Positions 7,230 through 15,946 of a DNA stretch of 64,000 bases are shown here, one piece after another; position 1 is the stretch's first letter; each line of letters opens with the position of its first letter. The stretch is from JAHBTB01 sp964451255. GTDB taxonomy: Bacteria; Armatimonadota; Fimbriimonadia; Fimbriimonadales; Fimbriimonadaceae. The notes beneath the pieces were generated by a model that saw only the letters and a program-made list of their open reading frames with translations, did no database searches and was not told the origin of the DNA. The stretch lies in contig CAYVHL010000008.1 of assembly GCA_964451255.1 (NCBI GenBank), positions 1 through 64,000 of the forward strand. The letters are read 5' to 3'. The position numbers and the translations under genes are program-made.

Positions 7230-8642
7230 ATGGCCCAGCGCCGTATTGATTCTCCTGCCGACCACGTCCCGCCACAAAACAACGAGGCGGAGATGTGCAC
7301 CCTTGGGTGCATGGTTCTGAGCGACCGCGCTGCGGAGGAGATCCGATCCACTCTGAGCGACGAAGACTTTTACGTCCCGGCCCACCGCGAGATCTATAAG
7401 GCGATCCGTTCGTTGATGCTTAGTTCCAAGGCCATCGACCTTGTGACCCTGAGGGACGAACTTACCGCCCGCGAGAAGCTAGCGGAGGTCGGTGGCGTCG
7501 ATTATCTTGTCCAGGTCGTCGAAAGCGTCCCGAGCGCACAAAACGCGCTGCACTATGCGACGATCGTATTGGACAAGGCGACGCTTCGCAGGCTCGAAGA
7601 CGCAGGGAGGGATATCGTTGGAAAGGTCTACGAGCCAGAGGGTTCGGCAGACGAAAAGGTCAGCGAGGCCGAGTCCATCCTCTTTGAAGTCGGGCGCAAG
7701 CGCCTGGGCAAGTATTTCCGCCCTGTCTCCCTGATCGCGAAGGATTTCTTCAAGGATGTCGACCAGCTGATGGAGACCGGCGAACCCGTTTTGGGTGTCC
7801 CAAGCGGTTTCACCGACCTGGACGACGTCACGACAGGGTTTTACGGCGGCGATCTGGTCATCATCGCTGCGCGTCCCGCGATGGGGAAGACCTCTCTCGC
7901 CATGAATTTCGCCTTGCACGTCGCCCGCCAGAACGTCGGCAACGTGGCCGTCTTTAGCTTGGAGATGACCGGCCAACAACTCGTCCGGCGGCTGATCTCG
8001 ACCATCGCGCAGGTGCCGATGGGGGTGCTCAAGAGGTCGAACCTACACACCAGCGACTATCAGAAGCTGACCGACGCTTGCGAGGAACTCTACAGCCTGC
8101 CCGTTTACATAGACGATTCGTCCGACGTGTCGCCTTTGGAAGTGCGCGGCAAGTGCCGGCGGCTGAAGGCAGACGGGGGCCTGGCACTGATCGTCGTGGA
8201 CTACTTGTCCCTTATGCGCGGAAACAAGAAAACTGAGAACCGCGTGCAAGAGATTTCCGATATCGCCCGTGGCCTGAAGGGAATCGCGAAGGACCTCGAC
8301 GTCCCTGTCATCGCCCTGTCACAACTCAACAGGGCAGTAGAAGGGCGCGACAACAAGCGGCCGATGCTCAGCGACATCCGGGAGTCGGGCTCTATCGAGG
8401 CGGAAGCGGACATGGTCATGTTCATTTACCGCGACGAATACTACAAACGTAAGGAGCACAATGCCCAAGAGAGGTTCAACCCCGACGCGGCCGAGGTGGC
8501 AGAACTCTTGATCGCCAAGCACCGAAACGGCCCGACCGGAACCGTGCTCCTGGGATTCCAGCCCGCCTATACCAAGTTCACCCTGTTGGACGAGGGCAGC
8601 AAGGAAGAATATTCACGGCGATCAAGGTCCGGGGACGATTAG
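7230..8642 (+). CDS. dnaB: Replicative DNA helicase DnaB
   Basis: A 470-residue hexameric 5'-3' helicase of the replication fork. The N-terminal helical domain begins PPQNNEAEMCTLGCM. The RecA-like ATPase has Walker A ARPAMGKTSL near residues 213-222, a Walker B around LIVVDYLSLM, and the DNA-binding/arginine-finger region with LSQLNRAVEGRDNKRP. The C-terminal KHRNGPTGTVLLGF is conserved. The length is typical and no intein is present. There is no clear Shine-Dalgarno sequence before the ATG. Confidence 0.97.
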   Translation: MAQRRIDSPADHVPPQNNEAEMCTLGCMVLSDRAAEEIRSTLSDEDFYVPAHREIYKAIRSLMLSSKAIDLVTLRDELTAREKLAEVGGVDYLVQVVESVPSAQNALHYATIVLDKATLRRLEDAGRDIVGKVYEPEGSADEKVSEAESILFEVGRKRLGKYFRPVSLIAKDFFKDVDQLMETGEPVLGVPSGFTDLDDVTTGFYGGDLVIIAARPAMGKTSLAMNFALHVARQNVGNVAVFSLEMTGQQLVRRLISTIAQVPMGVLKRSNLHTSDYQKLTDACEELYSLPVYIDDSSDVSPLEVRGKCRRLKADGGLALIVVDYLSLMRGNKKTENRVQEISDIARGLKGIAKDLDVPVIALSQLNRAVEGRDNKRPMLSDIRESGSIEAEADMVMFIYRDEYYKRKEHNAQERFNPDAAEVAELLIAKHRNGPTGTVLLGFQPAYTKFTLLDEGSKEEYSRRSRSGDD

Positions 8643-8716
8643 TTCTAGTGAGCCTGCCGTTTGCGGCGCTGGGCCCGATCAGTTGCAGGGCGACCAACTC
8701 GGGGCACAATGAGCGC

Positions 8717-9541
8717 GTGGCGTTGAAGCACTACATTTGGTCGGCTGTCCTCCTTGCCGGTCTCTCGGGTTGTGGGCCGAAGGAAGTCGCAAAGGGAACC
8801 GAAGCGGCAATACCGGTCAAGAGTTCGCCGTTGAAACCCCTTGCCGCCAAGACAGACGATCCCGTCGCCCTGCGCGACAAACTTGCTGCGGAATACGACG
8901 ACGGTGGAGTGCGAGCTCCAGAATCGGCGAAGATATATGGCGGCAAGACGACAGAAAAGGTCTGTTGCTTCACCTTTGACGACGGCCCCAAACCTGATTG
9001 GACGGAAAAGCTTCTGAAGGAGCTGAAAGACGCGGGCGTCAAAGCGACCTTCTTCATGGTGGGTAAACAAGTGGCCCTTTATCCAGACCTTGCAAAGAAG
9101 ATCGCGGACGACGGGCACATCGTCGGCAACCACACGTTTACCCATCCTCAGGGCCAAACAAACATGTCGACGATGTCGGAGGACGAGGTCTCAGCGGAGA
9201 TGAGGGCGACGAACAAGGTCATCCTTGATGCGACAGGGAAGCGACCAGCCTATTTCCGGCCTGCGGGCGGCCACACCAGTTCGCTCGTGATCAACACGGC
9301 CGCGGCCAATGGGATGACGACCGTCTTTGGCGGGCCAAACGGTGACGACGCCAACCCGAAGAAATCAGCGGCCCAGGTGGAGAATGAGATCCTCAAGGTT
9401 AAGCCAGGGGGGATCATCTGGTTGCACACCGGATCCCCGCAGACCCTTGAGTGTCTTCCTGACGTGATCGCCAAGCTGAAGGCAGCTGGCTGGACGTTCG
9501 TCACGCTAGACGACATCGCCAAAATCGCGAAGACAGACTGA
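8717..9541 (+). CDS. Polysaccharide deacetylase lipoprotein (NodB domain)
   Basis: A 274-residue carbohydrate esterase family 4 protein. The signal peptide ends in the lipobox LSGC (about residue 20), so it is a predicted lipoprotein. The NodB domain has TFDDGPK with the catalytic/metal Asp pair, a GNHTFTH motif with the two metal-binding His residues, and RPAGGH further on. It probably removes N-acetyl groups from peptidoglycan or another surface glycan. GTG at 8717 is chosen because it puts the lipobox at normal distance; the frame is open upstream to 8648. It follows dnaB on the same strand. Confidence 0.88.
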   Translation: MALKHYIWSAVLLAGLSGCGPKEVAKGTEAAIPVKSSPLKPLAAKTDDPVALRDKLAAEYDDGGVRAPESAKIYGGKTTEKVCCFTFDDGPKPDWTEKLLKELKDAGVKATFFMVGKQVALYPDLAKKIADDGHIVGNHTFTHPQGQTNMSTMSEDEVSAEMRATNKVILDATGKRPAYFRPAGGHTSSLVINTAAANGMTTVFGGPNGDDANPKKSAAQVENEILKVKPGGIIWLHTGSPQTLECLPDVIAKLKAAGWTFVTLDDIAKIAKTD

Positions 9542-9649
9542 AAAGGGTTGGGTCCGCACGCCCCGTTTGGTACACTCGAATCGCCTCTCCCCCATAGACG
9601 CGGGTGATGGCGCGTGTCCCTATCGGGACAACCTGAGGAACGTTCGAAC

Positions 9650-10666
9650 GTGGCAAAAAGCGCAAACCTTGACCACCCGGTCCCACCCGCCAAGCTCCAA
9701 GAGTATTACCGCCAGATGGTCTATATCCGGGCGTTCGAGGAGAAATGCAACTTCGCATACCGCCAAGGCAAGGTGGGCGGTTACATGCACGTCTACATCG
9801 GCATGGAAGCCACCGCCGTCGGTTGGGGCGCGGCCATGCGCCACGGCCACGACAACGTGATCACCGCCTATCGCGACCATCCTCAGGCCCTCCTCATGGG
9901 TGAAGACCATGTCGCAGTGATGGCCGAGATCATGGGCAGACAAGGCGGATTGAGCCACGGCAAGGGTGGCTCGATGCACATCTACGACATCAAGAACCGC
10001 TTTTACGGTGGTTGGGGGATCGTCGGCGGCCACATCGGCATGGGAGCGGGGCTCGCCTTTGCCTCCAAGTACCGGGACGAAGACAGGGTCACCCTCTGCT
10101 ACCTGGGTGACGGCGCCTCAAACGCTGGCATCTTCTTTGAGTCGATGAACATGGCCTCACTGTGGGACCTACCGGTCATCTTCATCATTGAGAACAACGA
10201 GTTCGCCATGGGGACTAGGTTGGAGTACCACGCCTCCGACACCCACCTCTACAAGCGGGGCGAACCATTCGACATCCGCAGCGAGCGCGTGGACGGGATG
10301 GATCTGTTCACCGTGCTGAGCGACGCAGAGCGGATCATCGATTGGGTGCGGACCAACCAAAAGCCGTACTTGGTCGAGGTCATGAATTATCGCTATGCCG
10401 GTCACGGTGCGGCAGACAACGACCGGCAGCTCTACCGCACGAAGGAAGAAGAAGACGCGGCGATGAAGCGAGACCCGGTCGCCAGGCTCCGCAAGTACTT
10501 GATCGACAAGAAGATCGCCAGCGACGAAAAGCTCGAGGCCATCGAGGTGGAAGTCCACGAAGAAGTGGATGCCATCTACGAAAAGGCGGACGCATCACCA
10601 TTCCCTGACCCCAGCGAAGTTTACGACCACGTGTATTCCGACATGGAACCGGAGAAGGGCCACTAA
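9650..10666 (+). CDS. pdhA: Pyruvate dehydrogenase E1 component, alpha subunit
   Basis: A 338-residue subunit of the two-chain thiamine-diphosphate E1 enzyme. It has the ThDP-Mg motif starting GDGASNAGIFFESMNMA and ending ENN, and the conserved GGWGIVGGHIGMGAG and RYAGHGAADN segments. GTG at 9650 has a GAGGA ribosome site 10 bases upstream and is preferred to the GTG at 9614. The beta subunit follows after one base. The matching E2 is encoded at 42845-44077 and E3 is not in the window. A related branched-chain 2-oxoacid E1 is the main alternative. Confidence 0.92.
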   Translation: MAKSANLDHPVPPAKLQEYYRQMVYIRAFEEKCNFAYRQGKVGGYMHVYIGMEATAVGWGAAMRHGHDNVITAYRDHPQALLMGEDHVAVMAEIMGRQGGLSHGKGGSMHIYDIKNRFYGGWGIVGGHIGMGAGLAFASKYRDEDRVTLCYLGDGASNAGIFFESMNMASLWDLPVIFIIENNEFAMGTRLEYHASDTHLYKRGEPFDIRSERVDGMDLFTVLSDAERIIDWVRTNQKPYLVEVMNYRYAGHGAADNDRQLYRTKEEEDAAMKRDPVARLRKYLIDKKIASDEKLEAIEVEVHEEVDAIYEKADASPFPDPSEVYDHVYSDMEPEKGH

Positions 10667-10667
10667 G

Positions 10668-11651
10668 ATGCCTGGGACAATAGAGACAACCTACCGCGAC
10701 GCCATCCACACCTGCATCGACGAGGAGATGGGCCGCAATCCGGACGTCTTCGTGATCGGCGAGGACATCGGCCGGTATGAAGGCACGTTCAAGGTCACCA
10801 AGGGTCTCTGGCCAAAGTACGGTGAGAAACGCGTGGTCGACACGCCGATCGTTGAACCTGGCTTCACCGGCATCGCCATCGGCGCCGCCATGACCGGCCT
10901 GCGCCCGATCGTGGAGATGATGACGATGTCTTTTTCGATCCTGGCCCTCGACCAGATCATCAACCACGCGGCAAAGATCCACTACATGACGGGCGGCCAG
11001 GCGACTGTTCCCATGGTCATCCGTGGCCCCGGTGGAGCGGCCAAGCAGCTCAGCGCCCAGCATAGCCACTCAATGGAGGGATGGTACGCGCACGTGCCTG
11101 GGCTGAAAGTCGTCGCGCCCGCGACCGTCGAAGACGCCTACGGGATGCTCAAGGCGTCGATCTGGGATGACAACCCGGTTATCTTCACTGAGAATCCGGG
11201 CCTCTACACCCTTAAGGGGACGATCCCGGACGACAAAGACTTTTCTGTGCCTATCGGAAAGGCGAACATCCTTCGGGAAGGCTCGGACATTTCCCTTGTC
11301 GGTTACTCGCGGATGACCCAGGTGAACCTGGCCGTGGCCGAAGAACTGGCGAAGGAGGGCGTCTCCGCAGAAGTCGTGGACGTGCGGTCTCTGAAACCGT
11401 TGGACACTGAAACGATTTATGGGTCAGTCGCCAAGACGCACCGGGCCGTCGTCGTGTATGAGGACTGGAGGAGCGGTGGTTTTGGTGCTGAGATCGCCTC
11501 GCGGATCAGCGAGGACTGCTTCGACGACCTGGACGCCCCCGTCCTACGTGTCGGCGGGTTGAACGTGCCGATGCCTTATGCCAGGGTGCTAGAACTTGAG
11601 TGCATCCCGGACGCCAACGACGTGTTGGAGAAGGTTCGACGGGTTCTCTGA
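10668..11651 (+). CDS. pdhB: Pyruvate dehydrogenase E1 component, beta subunit
   Basis: A 327-residue transketolase-type beta chain. It shows the N-terminal TYRDAIHTCIDEEM, GEDIGRYEG, DTPIVEPGFTGIAIGAAMTG and the C-terminal transketolase domain (VVYEDWRSGGFGAEIAS). It pairs with PdhA to decarboxylate pyruvate and pass the acetyl group to lipoyl-E2. The ATG at 10668 follows the pdhA stop by one base, with GGAGAAGG in the end of pdhA as a ribosome site. Confidence 0.93.
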   Translation: MPGTIETTYRDAIHTCIDEEMGRNPDVFVIGEDIGRYEGTFKVTKGLWPKYGEKRVVDTPIVEPGFTGIAIGAAMTGLRPIVEMMTMSFSILALDQIINHAAKIHYMTGGQATVPMVIRGPGGAAKQLSAQHSHSMEGWYAHVPGLKVVAPATVEDAYGMLKASIWDDNPVIFTENPGLYTLKGTIPDDKDFSVPIGKANILREGSDISLVGYSRMTQVNLAVAEELAKEGVSAEVVDVRSLKPLDTETIYGSVAKTHRAVVVYEDWRSGGFGAEIASRISEDCFDDLDAPVLRVGGLNVPMPYARVLELECIPDANDVLEKVRRVL

Positions 11652-11797
11652 CTACATTTTTCATCACGGATCGGTTCTTTAGGCTAGAGAATCGCCGCGT
11701 CAAGATGTGCAAATCGAGCACTTCCATACCATTGGTTCCTTTCGTGGTGACTCGTGCAATGGTTCTAGAATGGTTGCCATGACCGATAGGACTTTTG

Positions 11798-11814
11798 CCC
11801 CCCTCCCCCCCCCC
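11798..11814 (+). repeat. Homopolymeric C tract (C6-T-C10)
   Basis: A C6-T-C10 run lies in the AT-richer stretch after pdhB, about 40 bases before the small frame at 11857. Long homopolymers in such places are prone to slippage. Whether this one controls anything cannot be told from one sequence. Confidence 0.7.
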
Positions 11815-11856
11815 ATGGCCCTTCTGCTATCTTGCCACTGGCACCGAGGCGACATC

Positions 11857-12003
11857 ATGACCAGGGCAAAACTCATGAGACTTCTTGCCCATGCGCTTTG
11901 TTGGGCGGCCGCGTTGACTAGTTTCGCAATCGCAAGGCAAGAATTTCATATTCGACTTGTGAATCCACTTCGGAGTAAGTCGTGCAACATAAGCAAGAAC
12001 TAG
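11857..12003 (+). CDS. Possible small exported protein or gene remnant
   Basis: A 48-residue frame starting ATG at 11857 with GAGG eight bases upstream. The first 25 residues form a plausible signal peptide (LAHALCWAAALTSFAIA), followed by EFHIRLVNPLRSK and a short tail. The start of the mature part resembles the first strand of a carboxypeptidase-regulatory-like fold, so this could be the stump of a longer exported protein. It overlaps the pseudopilin start by 22 bases. The frame is also open upstream through the C tract to an ATG at 11779. Weak prediction. Confidence 0.3.
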   Translation: MTRAKLMRLLAHALCWAAALTSFAIARQEFHIRLVNPLRSKSCNISKN

Positions 12004-12593
12004 GAATCAAGGGGTTTTCCTTAGCGGAAGTGCTCGTGGTGATCTCCATCATTGTCCTTCTGGCGGCGCTCTTGTTCACCGCATTCGCACCAGCCAGGGC
12101 ACAAGCCAAACATGCGTCATGTAGTGGACAGATGAGGCAACTCTATATGGCTCTCATGCAATACTCCACCGACTATGATGCAGACACTGCATACCCTGAG
12201 CTACACGGGTTGACGTACTTTACGACGGTTGGCATCAAGCAGGCTCTCCATTCTTATGGGCTGACCGACTCGCAATGGATATGCCCATCTGCTCCTGACC
12301 TGAAAGGGCGGTTCTGGTCCACCTACGGCTTCGCCGCGATTGTCTACGAGAACAGCCCAACTGACCCAATGTTCCAATTTAAGCGAAGGGCTGTTCAAGC
12401 ACGAGAGAAGGAGTATGGAACAAAATCGCCGCTGATCAGCTGCCCAATACACGATATGAGAGAGATACAACCAACAGACAACGATCCACTCTGCAAGAAA
12501 GACCCCTGGCTCATTTGGGTCGACGGTACAGGCGCGGTGAAGTCGGGTCGATGCCCAATGATCACGAGAACTTATCCGTTTGGGTCAAAATAG
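11982..12593 (+). CDS. Type IV pilin-like / pseudopilin protein
   Basis: A 203-residue protein with a prepilin N terminus: GIKGFSLAEVLVVISII, with cleavage expected after Gly of KG/F and Glu at mature position 5, then a hydrophobic helix. The body has paired Cys residues and resembles the Armatimonadota/Planctomycetes pseudopilin-like proteins (DUF1559-type). GTG at 11982 is preceded by GGAG, which supports it. Pseudopilins of this kind occur in large paralogous families; no assembly ATPase or prepilin peptidase lies nearby. Base composition is lower in G+C than in flanking genes. Confidence 0.8.
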   Translation: MQHKQELGIKGFSLAEVLVVISIIVLLAALLFTAFAPARAQAKHASCSGQMRQLYMALMQYSTDYDADTAYPELHGLTYFTTVGIKQALHSYGLTDSQWICPSAPDLKGRFWSTYGFAAIVYENSPTDPMFQFKRRAVQAREKEYGTKSPLISCPIHDMREIQPTDNDPLCKKDPWLIWVDGTGAVKSGRCPMITRTYPFGSK

Positions 12594-12638
12594 CATATTC
12601 AGATCTTTAACAAATGGACAGAAATAGTGACGAGGAAC

Positions 12639-13011
12639 ATGAAAACAAAACTGCATCAATCGAATGTCAACGGCATTGGTATTGTCCAGCACCTGACAAT
12701 TGCTCTTGTCGGCAGCGTCAATGATGGTCTCCATGTCCGGCGCAGTGGATAACACGCCATGCAACTTCGCTATGACAATTGGATGTGCCTCTCCATGGGA
12801 GGTGTATATTGACAATAGCACGAGTTACTCTTGTTGCAACACTCCATCGTCGGGAACGTGCTGTAGTCGAACATGCCATCCTGCATGGTGCCAATTGCCC
12901 TCGGGAGAAAGGGGCCCCACTTCGAGATATGCGGCTCCTGGTGTCTTATCGAATGGAACATGCAGTGGCACGACCGGTTTGTGGTCTACGGGTAGTGGCG
13001 GCGGCGGTTAG
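12639..13011 (+). pseudogene. Cys-rich exported protein gene with a broken frame
   Basis: ATG at 12639 has a strong GAGGA ribosome site but its frame stops after about 38 codons. From 12700 another frame continues for 103 codons with a hydrophobic stretch (LLSAASMMVSMSGA) and nine Cys, including SCC, TCC, RTC and WC. Joining the two near 12700 gives an ideal signal peptide followed by a Cys-rich mature protein. So a single-base indel, a sequencing error or a TTG start at 12700 must be assumed. The C terminus ends in a Gly run. No family is recognised. Confidence 0.45.
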
Positions 13012-13013
13012 AA

Positions 13014-13050
13014 CCCCAATGGTCGCCCACGTGACCTGATTCTTTTGGGG
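13014..13050. terminator. Possible bidirectional stem-loop between convergent genes
   Basis: An outer 6-bp stem (13014-13019 with 13045-13050) encloses an inner 4-bp stem, placed exactly between the plus-strand Cys-rich frame and the minus-strand TM2-like gene. It is weak, without a T run. Confidence 0.25.
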
Positions 13051-13052
13051 AT

Positions 13053-13712
13053 CTAGAACGGCTTGTCCACCGGCGGGACGGGGTGTTCGATCTTCTCTCG
13101 CGGTGCGAGCCCTTTGCTGACGGCGACTGCGTCGGACAACGACCAAAGGTGGCACAGAGTGGCGGCCATGATGGCCGGAAAGGCGAGCGGCCCAGGCGTC
13201 GCGCCTTTGGCCATGCCGATAATCGTCATCAGACCTTTGAACCCATTCGGGTCGGCAAGGAAGACGATCCAGCCAAGTAGCCAACCGCCCAGCATGACGC
13301 CGCCCTTGAAATACTTGCCAAGGACCAACTGGCCGACCCCTGGCAGGAAGATCGAGAGCAACATCGCTGCCTTGCCGCTGGCCACCGTGCCGATGTCTTG
13401 CTGAGCCGCGGCGAAGGGGTCTATCGCCAGTTTCACCTTCAAGACCATCTCGCCGAACTTTCGTTCCACCGACACGTTGATAGGATCGGCCTTGTGGGCG
13501 ATCTCAAAGACCTCGTAGGCTTTCCTCCACTGCTTGCGACGGACATAGTCGTCGCCGACGGCCTCGAGGACGGGAACCGAACCGGGAGCTACTGACATGG
13601 CCTCTTGCAGGAGCTTATCGGCCATAGAGTTGTCACCCCGCACCCTGGCGAGGTTGGCCTGGCGGAGGATTTTCTCGGCTTCCTCCGCCGCTTCCGGGGT
13701 CGTCGGGGTCAG
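13053..13712 (-). CDS. TPR-like / TM2-type membrane protein
   Basis: About 219 residues. The N-terminal half is helical and TPR-like (AEKILRQANLARVRGDNSMADKLLQEAM, then AYEVFEIAHKADP). The C-terminal half has two or more membrane helices with the TM2-like pattern LPGVGQLVLGKYFKGGVMLGGW. No ATG lies at a sensible place. The frame can begin at CTG 13712, overlapping the rsfS TGA by 4 bases with GGTGGA just upstream, or at an internal GTG. It is the last gene of the ffh-rsfS operon. Function unknown. Confidence 0.65.
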   Translation of the reverse strand: MTPTTPEAAEEAEKILRQANLARVRGDNSMADKLLQEAMSVAPGSVPVLEAVGDDYVRRKQWRKAYEVFEIAHKADPINVSVERKFGEMVLKVKLAIDPFAAAQQDIGTVASGKAAMLLSIFLPGVGQLVLGKYFKGGVMLGGWLLGWIVFLADPNGFKGLMTIIGMAKGATPGPLAFPAIMAATLCHLWSLSDAVAVSKGLAPREKIEHPVPPVDKPF

Positions 13713-14110
13713 TCCACCAGATCCGGGTTGGGCTTCATCTCTGTCCAATAGGCCTCCAAGTCGTAGAATTGGCGCTTCTCTTCGAGCATCACATGAAAGA
13801 CGACGTCGCCAAAGTCGTACAGGACCCATCCGTCCGCTTGGCGTCCAATATTCGCCCGCACAGGCTTGATGCCGACGTCACGGAGTCTTTCTGCGACCTT
13901 GTCCGCGATGGCGTTGACATGGGTGTCGCTCGTGCCTGTGCAGACGACGAAGTAGTCGGCCACCGATGTCTTGGCACGGACATCAAGGGTCTCGATGTTG
14001 ACCGCCTTCATGTCGTCGGCCATTTCTGCGATCAGGTCGGCCTTCTCCGCGCTTCCGACGCGCTTCTTACTGACTTTCTTGGTTTTTGTAGAGTCCACGT
14101 TCACAAACAT
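13709..14110 (-). CDS. rsfS: Ribosomal silencing factor RsfS
   Basis: A 133-residue protein of the RsfS/Iojap family. It binds ribosomal protein L14 (uL14) and blocks subunit joining in stationary phase. Family motifs are ADYFVVCTGTSDTHVNAIADKV, ADGWVLYDFGDVVFHVM and YDLEAYW. The N terminus carries an extra basic KTKKVSKKR stretch. ATG at 14110 is chosen; it overlaps nadD by 44 bases, and nadD-rsfS linkage is common in bacteria. Confidence 0.92.
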   Translation of the reverse strand: MFVNVDSTKTKKVSKKRVGSAEKADLIAEMADDMKAVNIETLDVRAKTSVADYFVVCTGTSDTHVNAIADKVAERLRDVGIKPVRANIGRQADGWVLYDFGDVVFHVMLEEKRQFYDLEAYWTEMKPNPDLVD

Positions 14111-14666
14111 ATTCCCACACTTTCGGGTCGAGCCACATTTCCGGGCTGTAACCACGGGCCATGGTCTCTTTGATCTTGCTCGAGCTGATATTGTTCGCCT
14201 TCATGTGAACGGCGTCACAGTGCTCTTGGTACTGGTCTGGCAGACGGGCTATCGCCGTCTCAGCTTCGTCTGGGGGGCGCCCGACAACACCCAGGCGCAC
14301 GATCTTGACGATCCGCTCGGGTCGCTTCCAATCGAGAAAATGGCCCAGGGCGTCGGCACCAAGGAGCAGCCACGCATGCCCGGGTAGGACCGTGGTCAAC
14401 TCGGCCAGGGTGTCCACCATGTAGCTGGAGCCGCCGCGGCTGACCTCGACATCGCTGACACTCATGAGATCGTGGCCCTCCACCATGAGCCTGGTCATCT
14501 CAAGCCGCTCCTCGGGCTTGGCTTCTCCATGTTGTTTGAGGGGGTTTCGTGAGGCGGGCACAAAGATGACCTCGTCCAAGTGCAGCCCGTCGATTGCCGC
14601 CTGGGCCACCGCCAGGTGCCCAAGGTGGGGAGGGTCGAAGGAGCCACCAAACACGCCATATCTCAT
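14067..14666 (-). CDS. nadD: Nicotinate-nucleotide adenylyltransferase
   Basis: A 199-residue enzyme that adenylates nicotinate mononucleotide in NAD synthesis. It has the nucleotidyltransferase motif GGSFDPPHLGH at the N terminus and the C-terminal ISSSKIKE motif. ATG at 14666 lies 5 bases after the obg stop; a TTG at 14675 would overlap that stop and is less likely. It lies between obg and rsfS, the common bacterial order. Confidence 0.93.
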   Translation of the reverse strand: MRYGVFGGSFDPPHLGHLAVAQAAIDGLHLDEVIFVPASRNPLKQHGEAKPEERLEMTRLMVEGHDLMSVSDVEVSRGGSSYMVDTLAELTTVLPGHAWLLLGADALGHFLDWKRPERIVKIVRLGVVGRPPDEAETAIARLPDQYQEHCDAVHMKANNISSSKIKETMARGYSPEMWLDPKVWEYVCERGLYKNQESQ

Positions 14667-14671
14667 CGTCG

Positions 14672-15946
14672 TCAATCCTTGTAGGTGAACTCTATCTCGC
14701 CGACCCTGACCGTGTCTCCGACATCAGCCCCAGCTTGTTGCAACCGCTCGATGACGCCGATCCGCTTCAACCTGCGGTGCAGGTGCATGACCGCCTCGTT
14801 GTTGGACAGGTCGGTCATGGCGACCATGCGCTCGATCCGTTTGCCCGTCACGACAAACTCCCCTCCGAGGACCTCCACGTCCCAGACGTCGTCTTCGACC
14901 CTGGCTTGAAGCAACGGCGTGACAATCGGACTGGTGGTGGCCAATGACTTCTCCACATGGCGCCAGAGGGCATGCTTGAGGGCGTCCAACCCCTGACTTG
15001 TGGCGGCAGAGATAGGGAGCACCTCATGGCCGGTCTCCTGAAACCGGGCGACACTGGCCACGACCTCCTCGGGTTGCAGAAGGTCAGTCTTGTTCAGCGC
15101 CACGACGCGCGGCAGGGAAGCTAATTCGGCACTGTACTTCGCCAATTCGTCCTCGATCATCCGGTAGTTGTCGAGCGGGGAAGTCCCATCGAGAGGGAAG
15201 AGGTCGACGACGTGGAGGAGGACACGATTTCTTTCGGCATGCCGCAAGAACTGGTGGCCAAGCCCGATGCCTTCGCTTGCGCCCTCGATGAGGCCGGGCA
15301 GGTCAGCCATCACAAAGGTGTGGTCAGCGACACTGACGACGCCTAGATTGGGGGTGAGAGTCGTGAACGGGTAATCGGCGATTTTGGGCCGGGCGGCGCT
15401 CAATGCGCTCAGCAGGGTGCTTTTCCCAGCGTTTGGCAGTCCGACCACCCCGACATCCGCCAGCAACTTGAGTTCCAGTCGGGCATCAAGGGTCTCCGAT
15501 GGCCCGCCTCTTTGGGCGAAGGTGGGGGCTTGGCGAACACTGCTCGTATAGTGCAGGTTGCCCATTCCACCTTTGCCACCTCGGCAGACGACATACCTCA
15601 CGCCGTCTTGGGCGAGGTCAACAACTAGCTCGCCTGTGGCGTCGTCGTAGATCAAGGTTCCGACAGGGACGTGCAGTTCAACCGCGGCGCCGTCCTTCCC
15701 GTGTTTGTTCAAGTAGGCGTCCCCGCCGTCCCCTGCCTTGTAGTGGTCGAGCAGTTTGAAATCGTACAGCGTGCGCTTCCCACGGTCGGCCACCAGGGCG
15801 ATGTCGCCCCCACGCCCCCCGTCCGCGCCGTTCGGCCCTCCACGCGGCACGTGCTTCTCGCGGTGGAAGCTGGCGGCGCCGTCGCCGCCGCGGCCGCTTT
15901 GGAAGGTGACGCGCACCTCGTCAAGGAAGCCCCCGCCCGCACTCAT
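14672..15946 (-). CDS. obg: GTPase Obg, 50S assembly factor
   Basis: A 424-residue protein with the three Obg parts. The glycine-rich Obg fold comes first (GGFLDEVRVTFQSGRGGDG, PRGGPNGADGGRGGD). The G domain follows, with P-loop GLPNAGKSTLL near residue 169, DLPGLIEGAS and NKTDL. Last is a C-terminal OCT domain (RLKRIGVIERLQQAGADVGDTV). It acts in late large-subunit maturation. Its ATG overlaps the rimM stop as ATGA, with AGGAAGAGG upstream. Confidence 0.96.
   Translation of the reverse strand: MSAGGGFLDEVRVTFQSGRGGDGAASFHREKHVPRGGPNGADGGRGGDIALVADRGKRTLYDFKLLDHYKAGDGGDAYLNKHGKDGAAVELHVPVGTLIYDDATGELVVDLAQDGVRYVVCRGGKGGMGNLHYTSSVRQAPTFAQRGGPSETLDARLELKLLADVGVVGLPNAGKSTLLSALSAARPKIADYPFTTLTPNLGVVSVADHTFVMADLPGLIEGASEGIGLGHQFLRHAERNRVLLHVVDLFPLDGTSPLDNYRMIEDELAKYSAELASLPRVVALNKTDLLQPEEVVASVARFQETGHEVLPISAATSQGLDALKHALWRHVEKSLATTSPIVTPLLQARVEDDVWDVEVLGGEFVVTGKRIERMVAMTDLSNNEAVMHLHRRLKRIGVIERLQQAGADVGDTVRVGEIEFTYKD

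Noticed and set aside
13712..13829. TM2-like gene starting at the ATG at 13829
   Set aside because: The first 39 residues would be read from the rsfS coding region in another frame and are Arg-rich and unlike the family.
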